From assembly GCF_023706045.1 (NCBI RefSeq), contig NZ_BQYL01000001.1:1240001-1304000 (forward strand): a stretch of 64,000 bases of DNA, given 5' to 3'. The translations under genes were made by a program, and so were the position numbers. The notes beneath the pieces were generated by a model. That model worked only from the letters and a program-made list of their open reading frames with translations, was not told the DNA's origin and did no database searches. Each line of letters opens with the position of its first letter. The stretch's first letter is position 1. Positions 18,439-27,020 of the stretch are shown here, piece after piece. The DNA comes from Kangiella sp. TOML190. Its GTDB lineage: Bacteria > Pseudomonadota > Gammaproteobacteria > Enterobacterales > Kangiellaceae.

Positions 18439-19260
18439 ATGGATTGGCTTCAAGCAATATTTTTGGCATTAGTTCAAGGCTTAACTGAGTTTCTACCAGT
18501 TTCAAGTTCGGCACACTTGATTTTAACTTCAAAAATTTTGGGTTGGCAGGATCAAGGCTTGGCTTTTGATGTGGCGGTTCATGTGGGAACTTTAACTGCA
18601 GTTCTGATCTATTTCAGGAAGGAAGTAGCGGATATGATTACCGCTTGGTTTGCCTCAACTTTTAAAGGAAACCATAGTCCTAATGCTCGATTAGCGTGGG
18701 CGGTAATTCTTGGCACTATTCCGGTAGGCTTATTCGGACTTTTCTTAGAAGCTTTTGATATTGTCGATAACTATTTGCGAGCCATCCCCGTGATCGCCAC
18801 TACCACCATCGTTTTTGGACTTTTATTAGCAGTTGCTGAAAAGAAATATAAAAATGCGGATGCAAAAAAATTCAAAGACGAATACCAATTATCATGGAAA
18901 GATGTGGCCATGATTGGTGGCGCGCAAGCTTTGGCCTTAATTCCTGGTACCTCAAGATCGGGTGTTACTATGACTGCCGCTGCGCTACTAGGCTTTACTC
19001 GAACCGCTGCCGCTCGCTATTCTTTCTTACTTTCCATTCCGGCAATCCTATTGCCTGGCGGCTTAAAAGGTTATCAATTAGTTAACGAAGGCGCGCACTT
19101 TGATTGGAGCTTCCTAATTCTAGGCGTTATGGTCTCCGCCATCAGCGCTTTTGCCTGTATCCATTTATTTCTAAAATGGCTCGAAAAAATCGGTTTTATG
19201 CCTTTTGTTTGGTATCGGTTGGTTTTGGGTATTGGGCTGTTTGTTTTATTTTTTCTTTGA
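18439..19260 (+). CDS. uppP: Undecaprenyl-diphosphatase UppP (BacA)
   Basis: UppP dephosphorylates undecaprenyl pyrophosphate to regenerate the lipid carrier for peptidoglycan and other envelope polymers. The 273-residue inner-membrane protein shows both conserved family regions: [20 protein letters not shown] near the start and [19 protein letters not shown] in the second half. The family length is about 265-275. Good match in all parts. Confidence 0.95.
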   Translation: MDWLQAIFLALVQGLTEFLPVSSSAHLILTSKILGWQDQGLAFDVAVHVGTLTAVLIYFRKEVADMITAWFASTFKGNHSPNARLAWAVILGTIPVGLFGLFLEAFDIVDNYLRAIPVIATTTIVFGLLLAVAEKKYKNADAKKFKDEYQLSWKDVAMIGGAQALALIPGTSRSGVTMTAAALLGFTRTAAARYSFLLSIPAILLPGGLKGYQLVNEGAHFDWSFLILGVMVSAISAFACIHLFLKWLEKIGFMPFVWYRLVLGIGLFVLFFL

Positions 19261-19317
19261 TCATGCACAAAAATAGCTCTTAGCTGACTCTTATAATTAA
19301 AACGACAATAAAAATTT

Positions 19318-19779
19318 ATGAGATTTAAGCGCTTAGGAGAGCTTTTCGAATCCTATCATCATCAGCTGTATTTAACAGCCATGGCCATCACCAAGAGTCG
19401 CGAACTGGCAGAAGATGCTGTTCATGAGGCTTTGATAGCGGTTTCGGAGTCTTCAACCGAACCTAAAAACTTAAAAGCTTGTGTATTCACTGCGGTGAGA
19501 AACAAAGCAGTAAAGTTATTGATTTATCGAAATAAACACATGGCTTTATCTGACTTTATTGAACCTTTTGAAGAGTTGTCAGAAGAAACTGTTGTGATGA
19601 AAAGCGTGTTTAAGCTGCTGGATGAATTAGACGGGACTCAGCAGCAAGTGATTATCATGAAAACTTTGGGCGATATGACATTTCAAGAAATTGCAGATTG
19701 CCTGGATAAATCGATTAATACAGTGTCTTCAAGTTACCGCCGAGGTATTGAGCGTATACAGGAAAAAATTAATGACTAG
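19318..19779 (+). CDS. ECF-type RNA polymerase sigma factor
   Basis: This is a 153-residue extracytoplasmic-function sigma factor. Region 2 is at the N-terminus (LFESYHHQLYLTAMAITKSRELAEDAVHEA) and region 4 at the C-terminus (LDELDGTQQQVIIMKTLGDMTFQEIADCLDKSINTVSSSYRRGIERI). The SSYRRG helix is the DNA-recognition end. It overlaps the next gene, a membrane protein, by eight bases. This is the usual arrangement for a sigma factor and its anti-sigma partner, so its target may include this cassette. Confidence 0.85.
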   Translation: MRFKRLGELFESYHHQLYLTAMAITKSRELAEDAVHEALIAVSESSTEPKNLKACVFTAVRNKAVKLLIYRNKHMALSDFIEPFEELSEETVVMKSVFKLLDELDGTQQQVIIMKTLGDMTFQEIADCLDKSINTVSSSYRRGIERIQEKIND

Positions 19780-20077
19780 AAAAAATGTTGAAGATTTGCT
19801 TAATAGCTATCAAATCAAACAAGCTTCGAGTGAATATACAACTAAAGCTTATGAAATTATTCATAAAAAACAAAAGCGAGATAAGGTGATTCGTTGGAAC
19901 TGGGCCTTAGCTAGCTTTCTTACCTTGTCACTGATGGGGAATATTTTTTTGTGGCGATCTTACCCAAAGCCAGAGTTAAATCATGCACAAAAATATGCCG
20001 TTAAATACTCTATAGAGCAGGGTGCAATAGTTCGTAGTGATAAAAAATATAATTTAACTGTAGTAATGGAGAGATGA
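19772..20077 (+). CDS. Putative anti-sigma factor, single-pass membrane protein
   Basis: This 101-residue protein has a short cytoplasmic N-terminal part (MTRKNVEDLLNSYQIKQ), one membrane segment (about residues 43-62) and a short outer tail. The ATG at 19772 overlaps the sigma-factor stop, which makes it a better start than the upstream in-frame codon. It has no recognisable anti-sigma zinc motif, so the role is inferred from topology and position. The next gene begins one base after its stop. Confidence 0.65.
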   Translation: MTRKNVEDLLNSYQIKQASSEYTTKAYEIIHKKQKRDKVIRWNWALASFLTLSLMGNIFLWRSYPKPELNHAQKYAVKYSIEQGAIVRSDKKYNLTVVMER

Positions 20078-20078
20078 A

Positions 20079-21005
20079 ATGAGACTGCTTTTTTTGATTC
20101 TTTTTATAGTTTTTTTTGTCAAAGCAAATGCTAATGAAAGTGAAGTTATTTATATAGAGGCGGTATTGAGCCACGTCAATCTAAAAAGTAATAGCGTTAA
20201 GGAATTAGCAAAGTTTAAGATGCAGCAAGGGGTTATGAGTGAAGTACACTCTAATAAAGAGTATCGCTTATTACCTGGCGGAGAGTGGGACTTAGAAATT
20301 AGAATGCCTAGTTCAGAAAAAATAACTGTGGATTTTGTACATAAGAATAATGCCCAGTTAGTACGTCATGATATCAATATTGTTCGTCGCAGGCCATCTT
20401 CTAAGATTATCTTTGCTTCAAAGTCCGAAGAATTGCGCTTAGATGTTTTTCCTAAAGCCGAAAAAACACTTGAGCCAATAGAAATGGCTTCTACAAGTTT
20501 TGGTCTGCGAGATTTATGCTTTAACAACACAGCGGTGATTATCGACGATAGTTTCTACTTGGGACGCTTTAGTGGTTTTGGAGAGCGACTATACTTTGGT
20601 ATTCCAGAGTTTTATAACATTGACTTATCATTAAAACCTCTTCGTGACTGGGAGCCTATTGGTGTTTTAGAAGATGGGATTATTAATATTGAACTGGAAA
20701 CTGGCGAGAATATTGAATTGTTGAATGTAGGGGTTGGACCTTCCGGATTTATTAGCCCTAGCCCTTTTATTGTTTATGGCAAAATTGAAGGTTCAACTGA
20801 CAGTAAAAAGGACACCTTAACTTTTCAAGAAAAAATATTAAAACAGTCCTATAGAGGGGAAAAGCTAAAAAGATTATTGATTGCTAAAAAGAACAACCCT
20901 TATGTATCATTGAGTCGGGGAACTATTGGTAATGATAATGAAGTTTCGCAACACCTAATCAAGCAAGTGGGTGGCATTTTTGAAGGGCATAGTTGCGGAA
21001 GTTAG
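20079..21005 (+). CDS. Secreted protein of the ECF sigma cassette, unknown
   Basis: This 308-residue protein has a signal peptide (about residues 1-19, ending ANA-NE) and no further membrane segments. I do not recognise a domain. Two cysteines in the mature part (in LRDLCFNN and near the C-terminus, EGHSCGS) could form a disulphide. It starts one base after the putative anti-sigma gene, so the three genes form one cassette. The stop overlaps the convergent cca stop by four bases, leaving no room for a terminator. Confidence 0.7.
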   Translation: MRLLFLILFIVFFVKANANESEVIYIEAVLSHVNLKSNSVKELAKFKMQQGVMSEVHSNKEYRLLPGGEWDLEIRMPSSEKITVDFVHKNNAQLVRHDINIVRRRPSSKIIFASKSEELRLDVFPKAEKTLEPIEMASTSFGLRDLCFNNTAVIIDDSFYLGRFSGFGERLYFGIPEFYNIDLSLKPLRDWEPIGVLEDGIINIELETGENIELLNVGVGPSGFISPSPFIVYGKIEGSTDSKKDTLTFQEKILKQSYRGEKLKRLLIAKKNNPYVSLSRGTIGNDNEVSQHLIKQVGGIFEGHSCGS

Positions 21006-22219
21006 TTTTTAATCAATTGCTTGATCGCCAGTAATCGTTGGCGATCAATCGCTTCGCCAAGCTTTTTGCCTTCATAGCCTTCTTCAATTAAAGCCTGCGT
21101 ATCCACGTCTTTAGATATTCCATAACATTGCCATAAATATTCACCTTGCGGATAAGGCTTGTCTTCGTTGTGTAAGCGTCCATTGAAATCCGCTTCGCAG
21201 GCGGTAATAAATTGTTTAAGAAAGTCAGGGTTACGATAGGCTTTAAGGCCTTTTAACACTTTTAAAATAGTATTAGGTCGAAGTTCAAACATCTTATGGC
21301 AGTGCAAATGATAACGGGAAACTTGGACTGCTAATTCTTGGTATTCTTTTGGCGTTTTGAGGCGGCGACAGGCATTGTTAATGACGGCTACGCCAGCGCC
21401 TTCATGGCCTTTATGGTGTGGCCATTGTTCGACAGGTGTTTCACCTTTACCTAGGTCATGAAACAAGGCCGCAAATCGCACCACTGGGTCTTGAGTTTTT
21501 TTAGCGGCTTGTTCGAGCACCATCATGGTATGCACACCGGTATCAATTTCAGGGTGCCACTTTTCGGGGTTGGGGATGCCCCAAAGCTTGTCTAGTTCAG
21601 GAATTAATAGCTTTAAAGCACCGCATTGGCGCAATACTTCAAAATAGATCCACGGCGAATCAGTTAAGAGTGCTCTGTACGTTTCTTGCCATGCCCGCTC
21701 GGCAGTAAGCTCCGAGACTTCGGTTTTTGACAGTTGTGTCATTAACGCTAAAGTTTCGTCGGCAATGGTAAAACCTAGATGATGAAAACGGGCAGCAAAG
21801 CGCGCCACGCGCAAGACTCGTAAAGGGTCTTCGGCAAAGGCTGGCGATATATGGCGGAGCAGTTTGTTATCGAGATCATTTTGCCCGCCATAGGGATCGA
21901 TAAGACTGCCATCATCGGCTTGTGCTATTGCGTTGATGGTTAAATCTCGGCGGATCAGATCTTGCTCGATGCTAATATCAGAGGAGAAGTCCACACTAAA
22001 CCCTTTGTAGCCTTTGCCGGATTTACGCTCAGTTCGAGCCAAGGCATATTCTTCGAAAGTGTTCGGATGTAAAAATACCGGAAAGTCTTGCCCCACTTCT
22101 TTAAAGCCAGCGTCAAGCATGGCTTTTGGCGTTGCGCCAACTACCAGAAAATCTCTATCTTTAACTTCAAGGCCTAATAAAGCGTCTCGAACCGCGCCGC
22201 CAACTAAATATATTTTCAT
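21002..22219 (-). CDS. cca: Multifunctional CCA-adding tRNA nucleotidyltransferase
   Basis: This enzyme adds or repairs the 3' CCA end of tRNAs. The 405 residues begin with the class II nucleotidyltransferase motif KIYLVGGAVRDALLGLEVKDRDFLVVG, with both catalytic aspartates (KDRDF). The RRDLTINAIA and DPLRVLRVARFAARF blocks follow, then an HD phosphohydrolase domain (ALFHDLGKGETP). The HD domain marks the multifunctional gammaproteobacterial type. It converges on the sigma-factor cassette. Confidence 0.95.
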   Translation of the reverse strand: MKIYLVGGAVRDALLGLEVKDRDFLVVGATPKAMLDAGFKEVGQDFPVFLHPNTFEEYALARTERKSGKGYKGFSVDFSSDISIEQDLIRRDLTINAIAQADDGSLIDPYGGQNDLDNKLLRHISPAFAEDPLRVLRVARFAARFHHLGFTIADETLALMTQLSKTEVSELTAERAWQETYRALLTDSPWIYFEVLRQCGALKLLIPELDKLWGIPNPEKWHPEIDTGVHTMMVLEQAAKKTQDPVVRFAALFHDLGKGETPVEQWPHHKGHEGAGVAVINNACRRLKTPKEYQELAVQVSRYHLHCHKMFELRPNTILKVLKGLKAYRNPDFLKQFITACEADFNGRLHNEDKPYPQGEYLWQCYGISKDVDTQALIEEGYEGKKLGEAIDRQRLLAIKQLIKN

Positions 22220-22324
22220 ACTTTGGTTAAATTAAATGACAAACTTATGCTTACTCTATTATGGCTTTTGCACTTGTGAATAAGATAAACCATAATAGGC
22301 ATAGAAAAACAGAATTTAAGCCTA

Positions 22325-23995
22325 ATGTACAACGATTTTTTTGGTCTAAAAGAAACGCCATTTACCATTTCACCCGATCCACGCTATCTATTTATGAGCG
22401 AACGTCATCGGGATGCCTTGGCGCACCTGCTGTATGGAATAGGCGAGGGCGGTGGTTTCGTTTTATTGACAGGAGAGGTAGGCACTGGAAAAACTACTGT
22501 TTGTCGTTGTTTGCTTGAGCAGCTTCCTGACAATGTTCGTTTAGCCTATATTCTCAACCCTAAGCTAAACTCGGTTGAGCTGATGGCGACCATGTGCGAT
22601 GAGCTTGGCATTAGCTATGATAAAGGTGAGAAAAGTTTAAAGGCTTTTACGGATTTGTTAAGCAATTATCTTTTGCAGTCTGAAGAGAAGGGACTTAATA
22701 CGGTTTTGATGATTGATGAGGCGCAAAATTTAAGCGTCGATGTTTTAGAGCAAATCCGTTTATTAACTAACCTAGAAACTAATAAAAAGAAACTGCTGCA
22801 GATTATTTTAATTGGTCAGCCGGAATTACAAGAGTTGCTGGCCAAAAAGGAGCTGCGTCAACTCGCACAAAGGATCACCGCTCGTTATCATCTACGCCCT
22901 TTGTCGTTGGCCGAAACTAAAGCTTATATCGAGCACCGCTTGAAAATTGCTGGTGTGACAAGACCTATCTTTACTAAGAAGGCCATTGGTCAAATCCATA
23001 AGTCGAGCCAAGGAGTGCCGCGACTGATTAATGTGATTAGTGATAGAGCCATGCTCGGAGCTTTTGCAGAGCATCAACATCGAGTCAAGGATAAGATAGT
23101 TAACAAAGCAGTTAATGAGGTATTGGGCAAAAATAACAAACCGCAATTGGAAAAAGAAACTTCCTCCTCTGTTGGTTATTGGAAGCTGCTTGCTTCAGCC
23201 GTCGCTTTGGCATTGTTAATCACTTTAGGTTGGTATCTTTTTCAAGATTACCAACAAACTCAAGCCGATGAACGTGATAAGTTTGTCATGGAACAAGAGC
23301 GCCAACGACTAAAGCTAGAGCAGCAATTGGTTTCGACCCAGCAGGCTTTAGCCAAAGCTTCCTTGGAAAAGGATTCGCAACCCCTAGCTGAGCAGTTTTG
23401 GGGCAAACAAAGTTGGGATAGGCAGGGTGATTTAGCGGCTCAAAACCTTTTTGCGCTATGGGGGCTGGAGTATTTGCCCTTTCAATCTGCGCAAGCGTGC
23501 GAATTTGCTAGGCAGTACAGTTTGGAGTGTGACAACGGAGTAGCAGATTGGGCCTTCGTTGAGCAGCTGAATCGTCCAGTAAACCTTAAATTTCAATCGG
23601 CTACGGATGGTTTCTACTGGGGCTTATTGGTAAGTCTTGACGGAGATAAGGTGAGCTTACAATTTGGTAATAATAAAGTGGAAACTAACAAAAGTAAGCT
23701 TAATCCCATTTGGACTGGAGAGTATCGGTTGTTCTGGAAAAAGCCCCTAGGCATGAGAGAAGCAATCAAGCTTGGTGAAAGAGGCCCTCATATTAGCTGG
23801 TTGCTCGATTCAATACGGCAGGTCGATGGCAATGCGATAGCAGCAAGTCGTTATAACCAAGAGGTTAAAAGCTGGGTAGAAGGTTTTCAAAAGACCGCCG
23901 GGTTAGTCGCGGACGGTGTCGTTGGAAAACATACGGTGATTTTACTGAATAACCAAGTCTCGCCGGAAATACCAAAATTAAAGGTTGGTGGTTAA
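22325..23995 (+). CDS. gspA: GspA/ExeA-like AAA ATPase with peptidoglycan-binding domain
   Basis: This is a 556-residue inner-membrane ATPase. The N-terminal AAA domain has Walker A (LLTGEVGTGKTT) and Walker B (VLMIDEAQNLS). A single membrane segment lies near residues 283-302. The periplasmic part ends in a PG_binding_1-type domain (GERGPHISWLLDSIRQ...VAGLVADGVVGKHT-like). In type II secretion, GspA/ExeA with GspB/ExeB helps the secretin assemble through the cell wall. gspB follows directly. No gsp structural genes are in the window, although a CsgG-like secretion gene lies just beyond. Confidence 0.9.
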   Translation: MYNDFFGLKETPFTISPDPRYLFMSERHRDALAHLLYGIGEGGGFVLLTGEVGTGKTTVCRCLLEQLPDNVRLAYILNPKLNSVELMATMCDELGISYDKGEKSLKAFTDLLSNYLLQSEEKGLNTVLMIDEAQNLSVDVLEQIRLLTNLETNKKKLLQIILIGQPELQELLAKKELRQLAQRITARYHLRPLSLAETKAYIEHRLKIAGVTRPIFTKKAIGQIHKSSQGVPRLINVISDRAMLGAFAEHQHRVKDKIVNKAVNEVLGKNNKPQLEKETSSSVGYWKLLASAVALALLITLGWYLFQDYQQTQADERDKFVMEQERQRLKLEQQLVSTQQALAKASLEKDSQPLAEQFWGKQSWDRQGDLAAQNLFALWGLEYLPFQSAQACEFARQYSLECDNGVADWAFVEQLNRPVNLKFQSATDGFYWGLLVSLDGDKVSLQFGNNKVETNKSKLNPIWTGEYRLFWKKPLGMREAIKLGERGPHISWLLDSIRQVDGNAIAASRYNQEVKSWVEGFQKTAGLVADGVVGKHTVILLNNQVSPEIPKLKVGG

Positions 23996-24018
23996 ATGGT
24001 ATTGGGCAGCAATTAGTT

Positions 24019-24744
24019 ATGTCTTATATTTTAGATGCACTCAAAAAGAAAGATACCGATAGCGACAAGCCGGTGCCCGACCTCGCCAGTCAACATTATG
24101 CTGCGGAGTTGGATGAGGAGCCGGCCTTCAATAAACGGTTGCTGATACTGCTTATCTGTTTTTTGCTAGTGGCGGTTGCTCTGCTCAGTTACTTTCTGCT
24201 TATAAAATCGGATCTTAAGCGTGAGATTTCTCAAAAAGTATCGGATGAACCCCAAGACGTAGCTACTAAACCAGTAGCAGAATTAAGCGCGGATTCTGGC
24301 AGCCAAAAGAAAACCAAAGATCTTGCTAGTCCGCTGGAGCCGACTGCTGAGATTGCCATTAAAGAAGAGCCATTGGTGTTACAAAAAACGATTCTTAAAA
24401 AAGTGGAAGTGCAATCACAGACACCGCTCAAGACCAGCGCTAAAACGGTAATATCAGAAAGTGAAGATAAAGCCCCTGCGGCTTCAACAGCGGGTGTTAG
24501 CAAACCTGTAGCTGAGTCCGAGTTACAGCATGACTTTAGCCAATTGCCTTCAATTAAATACAGCGCGCACGTTTATGCGGATAAGGCTAAGGATCGTTTT
24601 GTGATGTTAAATGGTAAAGGTTTGAGCATTGGAGACGCTTTACCTAATGGCATTAGGGTGGAAGATATTCTTGAAAATGAGCTATTGGTGAAATATAAAG
24701 GGGAGCTTTATAAGCTCCCCTCGTTAACTGATATTAACCGCTAA
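24019..24744 (+). CDS. gspB: GspB/ExeB-like secretin assembly protein
   Basis: This 241-residue protein opens with the family signature MSYILDALKKKD, followed by one membrane segment (about residues 42-63) and a long Pro/Ala/Ser/Lys-rich linker. The C-terminal GspB domain has LPSIKYSAHVYADKAKDRFVMLNG and ends GIRVEDILENELLVKYKGELYKL. It partners GspA in secretin localisation. It starts 23 bases after gspA. A 10-bp-arm palindrome lies in its last codons (24699-24721). Confidence 0.88.
   Translation: MSYILDALKKKDTDSDKPVPDLASQHYAAELDEEPAFNKRLLILLICFLLVAVALLSYFLLIKSDLKREISQKVSDEPQDVATKPVAELSADSGSQKKTKDLASPLEPTAEIAIKEEPLVLQKTILKKVEVQSQTPLKTSAKTVISESEDKAPAASTAGVSKPVAESELQHDFSQLPSIKYSAHVYADKAKDRFVMLNGKGLSIGDALPNGIRVEDILENELLVKYKGELYKLPSLTDINR
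24699..24721. repeat. Palindrome at the end of gspB
   Basis: Ten-base arms AGGGGAGCTT and AAGCTCCCCT surround TAT, inside the last codons of gspB. There is no T run, so a role as terminator is doubtful. Confidence 0.4.
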
Positions 24745-24766
24745 TTTTGCTAGCTAATAGATTAGG

Positions 24767-26134
24767 TTAATAAGCCCAGCGCGCATTTTTTCGCACCGGA
24801 GCATGCAGCCACAGAGCTAAATACATGTTCGAACCGTAGATGTCATCGCTAGAATCTAGCACTCCGTTTTGTACAAATTTTCCGTATAAATCATCTAGAA
24901 CCGCTCGATCATTCATATTGTGATAGTAAGCGACGTTCTTTTGGAATAATTTGCCAAGCCCTTCCACCAATTGTCTTTTGCTTGGGAATTGCACTTGGAA
25001 CTGCTTGCCAGTTTGCTGGTTAGTGAGCGTCACAGGGTTGTTATCGATCGGTCTTCTAACATGTTGTCGTGTCTTATCTTCGACATATTCCGCATATTCG
25101 AAATTAGCTTTAACCGCCATCATTAGATCGCGATCCCTTTTGTCATAAAGGGTTTTATCGTTGCGAACCACTGGAGCTTCAGTTGGATCTTCTTGAAATT
25201 GTAAGTCGGTAAAATTAATCACATCACCGCCACCAACAAAGTCTTTAAACTTAGTAAATTGTTGGTTATTAGAGCTAGGTAGGCACTTCCAGTAAGGCAC
25301 ATATTCATACTTGCCTAGAGTTTCAATGAGTCCCCACTCGACTAATAGTCTTAGTGCCTTATGACGTGCATCAACGATAGAGTGCGAGATAGCATAGCCT
25401 AGAGAATTACCATCAACGCTAATACCAAAGCTTTGATCATAACCTTGTTGGTACAGATCAATGGTATTGGTGGCGCTACTATGGTTAACAATATCGCCGA
25501 CAAAACCATGCGCCGTATAAAAATCCATGGTCATACGCGCGGTATTTTTATCACTGGAATTATTATACTCAAGCTCGGTTTCACCAGAGCCGCCGCCCAC
25601 TTCAAAGGAAGCGTCGCGGGTGCGTCTTTTATTTTTGATGAAACGATCGTACTCGGTTAAGGCACCATAAATTTGAATGGTGTCGGCGCGATAGTGGCTC
25701 GCTGCATAATTGTTAAAAAATGGGGTCTTCTTGCCTGGAGTTGCGCCATATTGGTAAGAAATAACCACTTCTTCTTCTTTTGGGATATGGACTAAGCGCA
25801 CTGGACCGCCTATTTTCGCTGCGACACTTAGAGCCATTTCAGTGAAGTCGTTAGGGATTTCACTGTTAGGGTATTGCACCGTAGAGATAGCCGTTTTATC
25901 GCGTACCGAAACAACAGCAATGCGTAAGGGGTCAATTTTTCCGTTACCAGAAGCAAAGCGGTATTCGCTAAGCATATCACCAAAGCAACCAATATGATCG
26001 GTCAGAGCCGTTTTAGTGGCTTTGGGAAATTCGAGTTTTTCGGAAAACCGGCTAGAGCTTTTTTGATAAGAACAACCGTTAATGAGCGCCGCAGTGGCAA
26101 CACACAAAAGTCCTTTTTTTACAATTGATTCCAT
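24767..26134 (-). CDS. CsgG/HfaB-like outer-membrane lipoprotein
   Basis: This 455-residue lipoprotein (lipobox AALINGC, lipidated at Cys21) has a CsgG-type core: LRIAVVSVRDKTA, QIYGALTEYDRF, and the late region SISHSIVDARHKALRLLVEWGLIETLG-like. CsgG proteins form the nonameric outer-membrane channel that exports curli subunits; HfaB is the relative used for holdfast attachment. It is longer than E. coli CsgG (about 277 residues). The extra roughly 150 C-terminal residues have no obvious domain. It is the last gene of a leftward four-gene operon, behind two repeat-bearing secreted proteins and a small exported protein, so it is the likely exporter for them. Confidence 0.75.
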   Translation of the reverse strand: MESIVKKGLLCVATAALINGCSYQKSSSRFSEKLEFPKATKTALTDHIGCFGDMLSEYRFASGNGKIDPLRIAVVSVRDKTAISTVQYPNSEIPNDFTEMALSVAAKIGGPVRLVHIPKEEEVVISYQYGATPGKKTPFFNNYAASHYRADTIQIYGALTEYDRFIKNKRRTRDASFEVGGGSGETELEYNNSSDKNTARMTMDFYTAHGFVGDIVNHSSATNTIDLYQQGYDQSFGISVDGNSLGYAISHSIVDARHKALRLLVEWGLIETLGKYEYVPYWKCLPSSNNQQFTKFKDFVGGGDVINFTDLQFQEDPTEAPVVRNDKTLYDKRDRDLMMAVKANFEYAEYVEDKTRQHVRRPIDNNPVTLTNQQTGKQFQVQFPSKRQLVEGLGKLFQKNVAYYHNMNDRAVLDDLYGKFVQNGVLDSSDDIYGSNMYLALWLHAPVRKNARWAY

Positions 26135-26167
26135 AATATTTTCACTATATCCAGATTTACCAATAAC

Positions 26168-26563
26168 TTATCGTCTGATTGCTATTGGGTTGCCTGAGGC
26201 ATCATTAATAATCGTTAATTCGTCAGCATCAACACCAGGCAAAACAAATACACTGCCGCTGGCGTTGGTAACTATATAATCGTCGAGTTCACCTAACACA
26301 TCGCGCCCTTCACGCATGGCCTTTTTAACTTGGCCGATAATGTCAGCTCGAATGTACTTCCAGTTGACCAGATCCGCACCATAGCGTCCGTAAAATTTTA
26401 CCGATGGTTGGTTGTAACTTTTAGGTTTGTATCTTTCTGGACCCGCTTGTGCTGCAGGTGCAATAAATAAAAATGCATGAAAAGCAGCCAGCAGACCTAA
26501 CGACCTCAAAGTCGTCTTAACAGTTCTTCGTCCATAAAGAGGAAAGTGATTTTGATTAGCCAT
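26168..26563 (-). CDS. Exported accessory protein of the CsgG-like locus
   Basis: This 131-residue protein is counted from the ATG at 26563, chosen because AGGAGG lies six bases upstream. A signal peptide covers about residues 1-35 (hydrophobic SLGLLAAFHAFLFIA, cleavage after AAQA). The mature part is short and mixed in charge, with DYIVTNASGSVFVLPGVDADELTIINDASGNPIAI. I do not recognise a family. By position it could be an assembly factor or chaperone (a CsgE/CsgF or HfaD-like role), but sequence alone does not prove this. It lies 33 bases ahead of the CsgG-like gene. Confidence 0.65.
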   Translation of the reverse strand: MANQNHFPLYGRRTVKTTLRSLGLLAAFHAFLFIAPAAQAGPERYKPKSYNQPSVKFYGRYGADLVNWKYIRADIIGQVKKAMREGRDVLGELDDYIVTNASGSVFVLPGVDADELTIINDASGNPIAIRR

Positions 26564-26608
26564 GTTAAACCTCCTGTCTGTTTTCATGCTCTGGTAGTGA
26601 CCAGTGAA

Positions 26609-26637
26609 TATCAGCTACCGGGAATCGGTAGCTGATA
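26609..26637 (-). other. Intercistronic hairpin in the CsgG-like operon
   Basis: This is a perfect 12-bp stem (TATCAGCTACCG and CGGTAGCTGATA) with a five-base loop, 8 bases after the stop of the second repeat protein. There is no T run. It may stabilise the upstream mRNA or reduce read-through so that subunits exceed export proteins. Confidence 0.6.
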
Positions 26638-26644
26638 CTATTTC

Positions 26645-26986
26645 CTAGTAGCTGTGCGCGTTTAGCACAATAGAACCAGCGTTAGCTGCTCCGATGGCTA
26701 AAGCGTTACGGCTTTTGTTTTTCAAAATGGTTTTCTTGCGGCATGGGCAACCATTTACCACAACAGAACCGGCATTAGCTCTATAACCAGCCATTTGTAG
26801 GTAAGACATGCTACCTCCAAACCAGTCGTAAGAACCTTCGGCAGCGACTAATTCACCACCAACAGCAGTAGCATCCTTTGAATCGTTGTGTACGATTAGC
26901 TTACCGCCACCGCGATGACCTGCATCGGCTGCAAAGCTAGCAACTGCTAACGTTGAGATAACTGCTAAACTTGTAATTAACTTCAT
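26645..26986 (-). CDS. Secreted amyloid-like repeat protein, copy 2
   Basis: This 113-residue exported protein has a signal peptide at about residues 1-22. The mature part has two pairs of short repeats. Type A is N-D/K-S-K/R-D/N-A-x-A-V/I-G (NDSKDATAVG near 34 and NKSRNALAIG near 90). Type B is ANAGSVVVN near 70 and ANAGSIVLN near 101. A CPC pair and basic RKK separate the halves. Asn/Ser/Gly/Ala-rich short beta repeats are what curlin-like subunits show. It is paralogous to the adjacent 27021-27359 protein. AAGGAG lies six bases before the ATG. Confidence 0.7.
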   Translation of the reverse strand: MKLITSLAVISTLAVASFAADAGHRGGGKLIVHNDSKDATAVGGELVAAEGSYDWFGGSMSYLQMAGYRANAGSVVVNGCPCRKKTILKNKSRNALAIGAANAGSIVLNAHSY

Positions 26987-27020
26987 AATTTTCTCCTTGT
27001 TTACCTAACAAATCCGTTTA

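Noticed and set aside
24699-24721. Palindrome at the end of gspB as a terminator
   Set aside because: It lies inside the coding sequence and has no T run.
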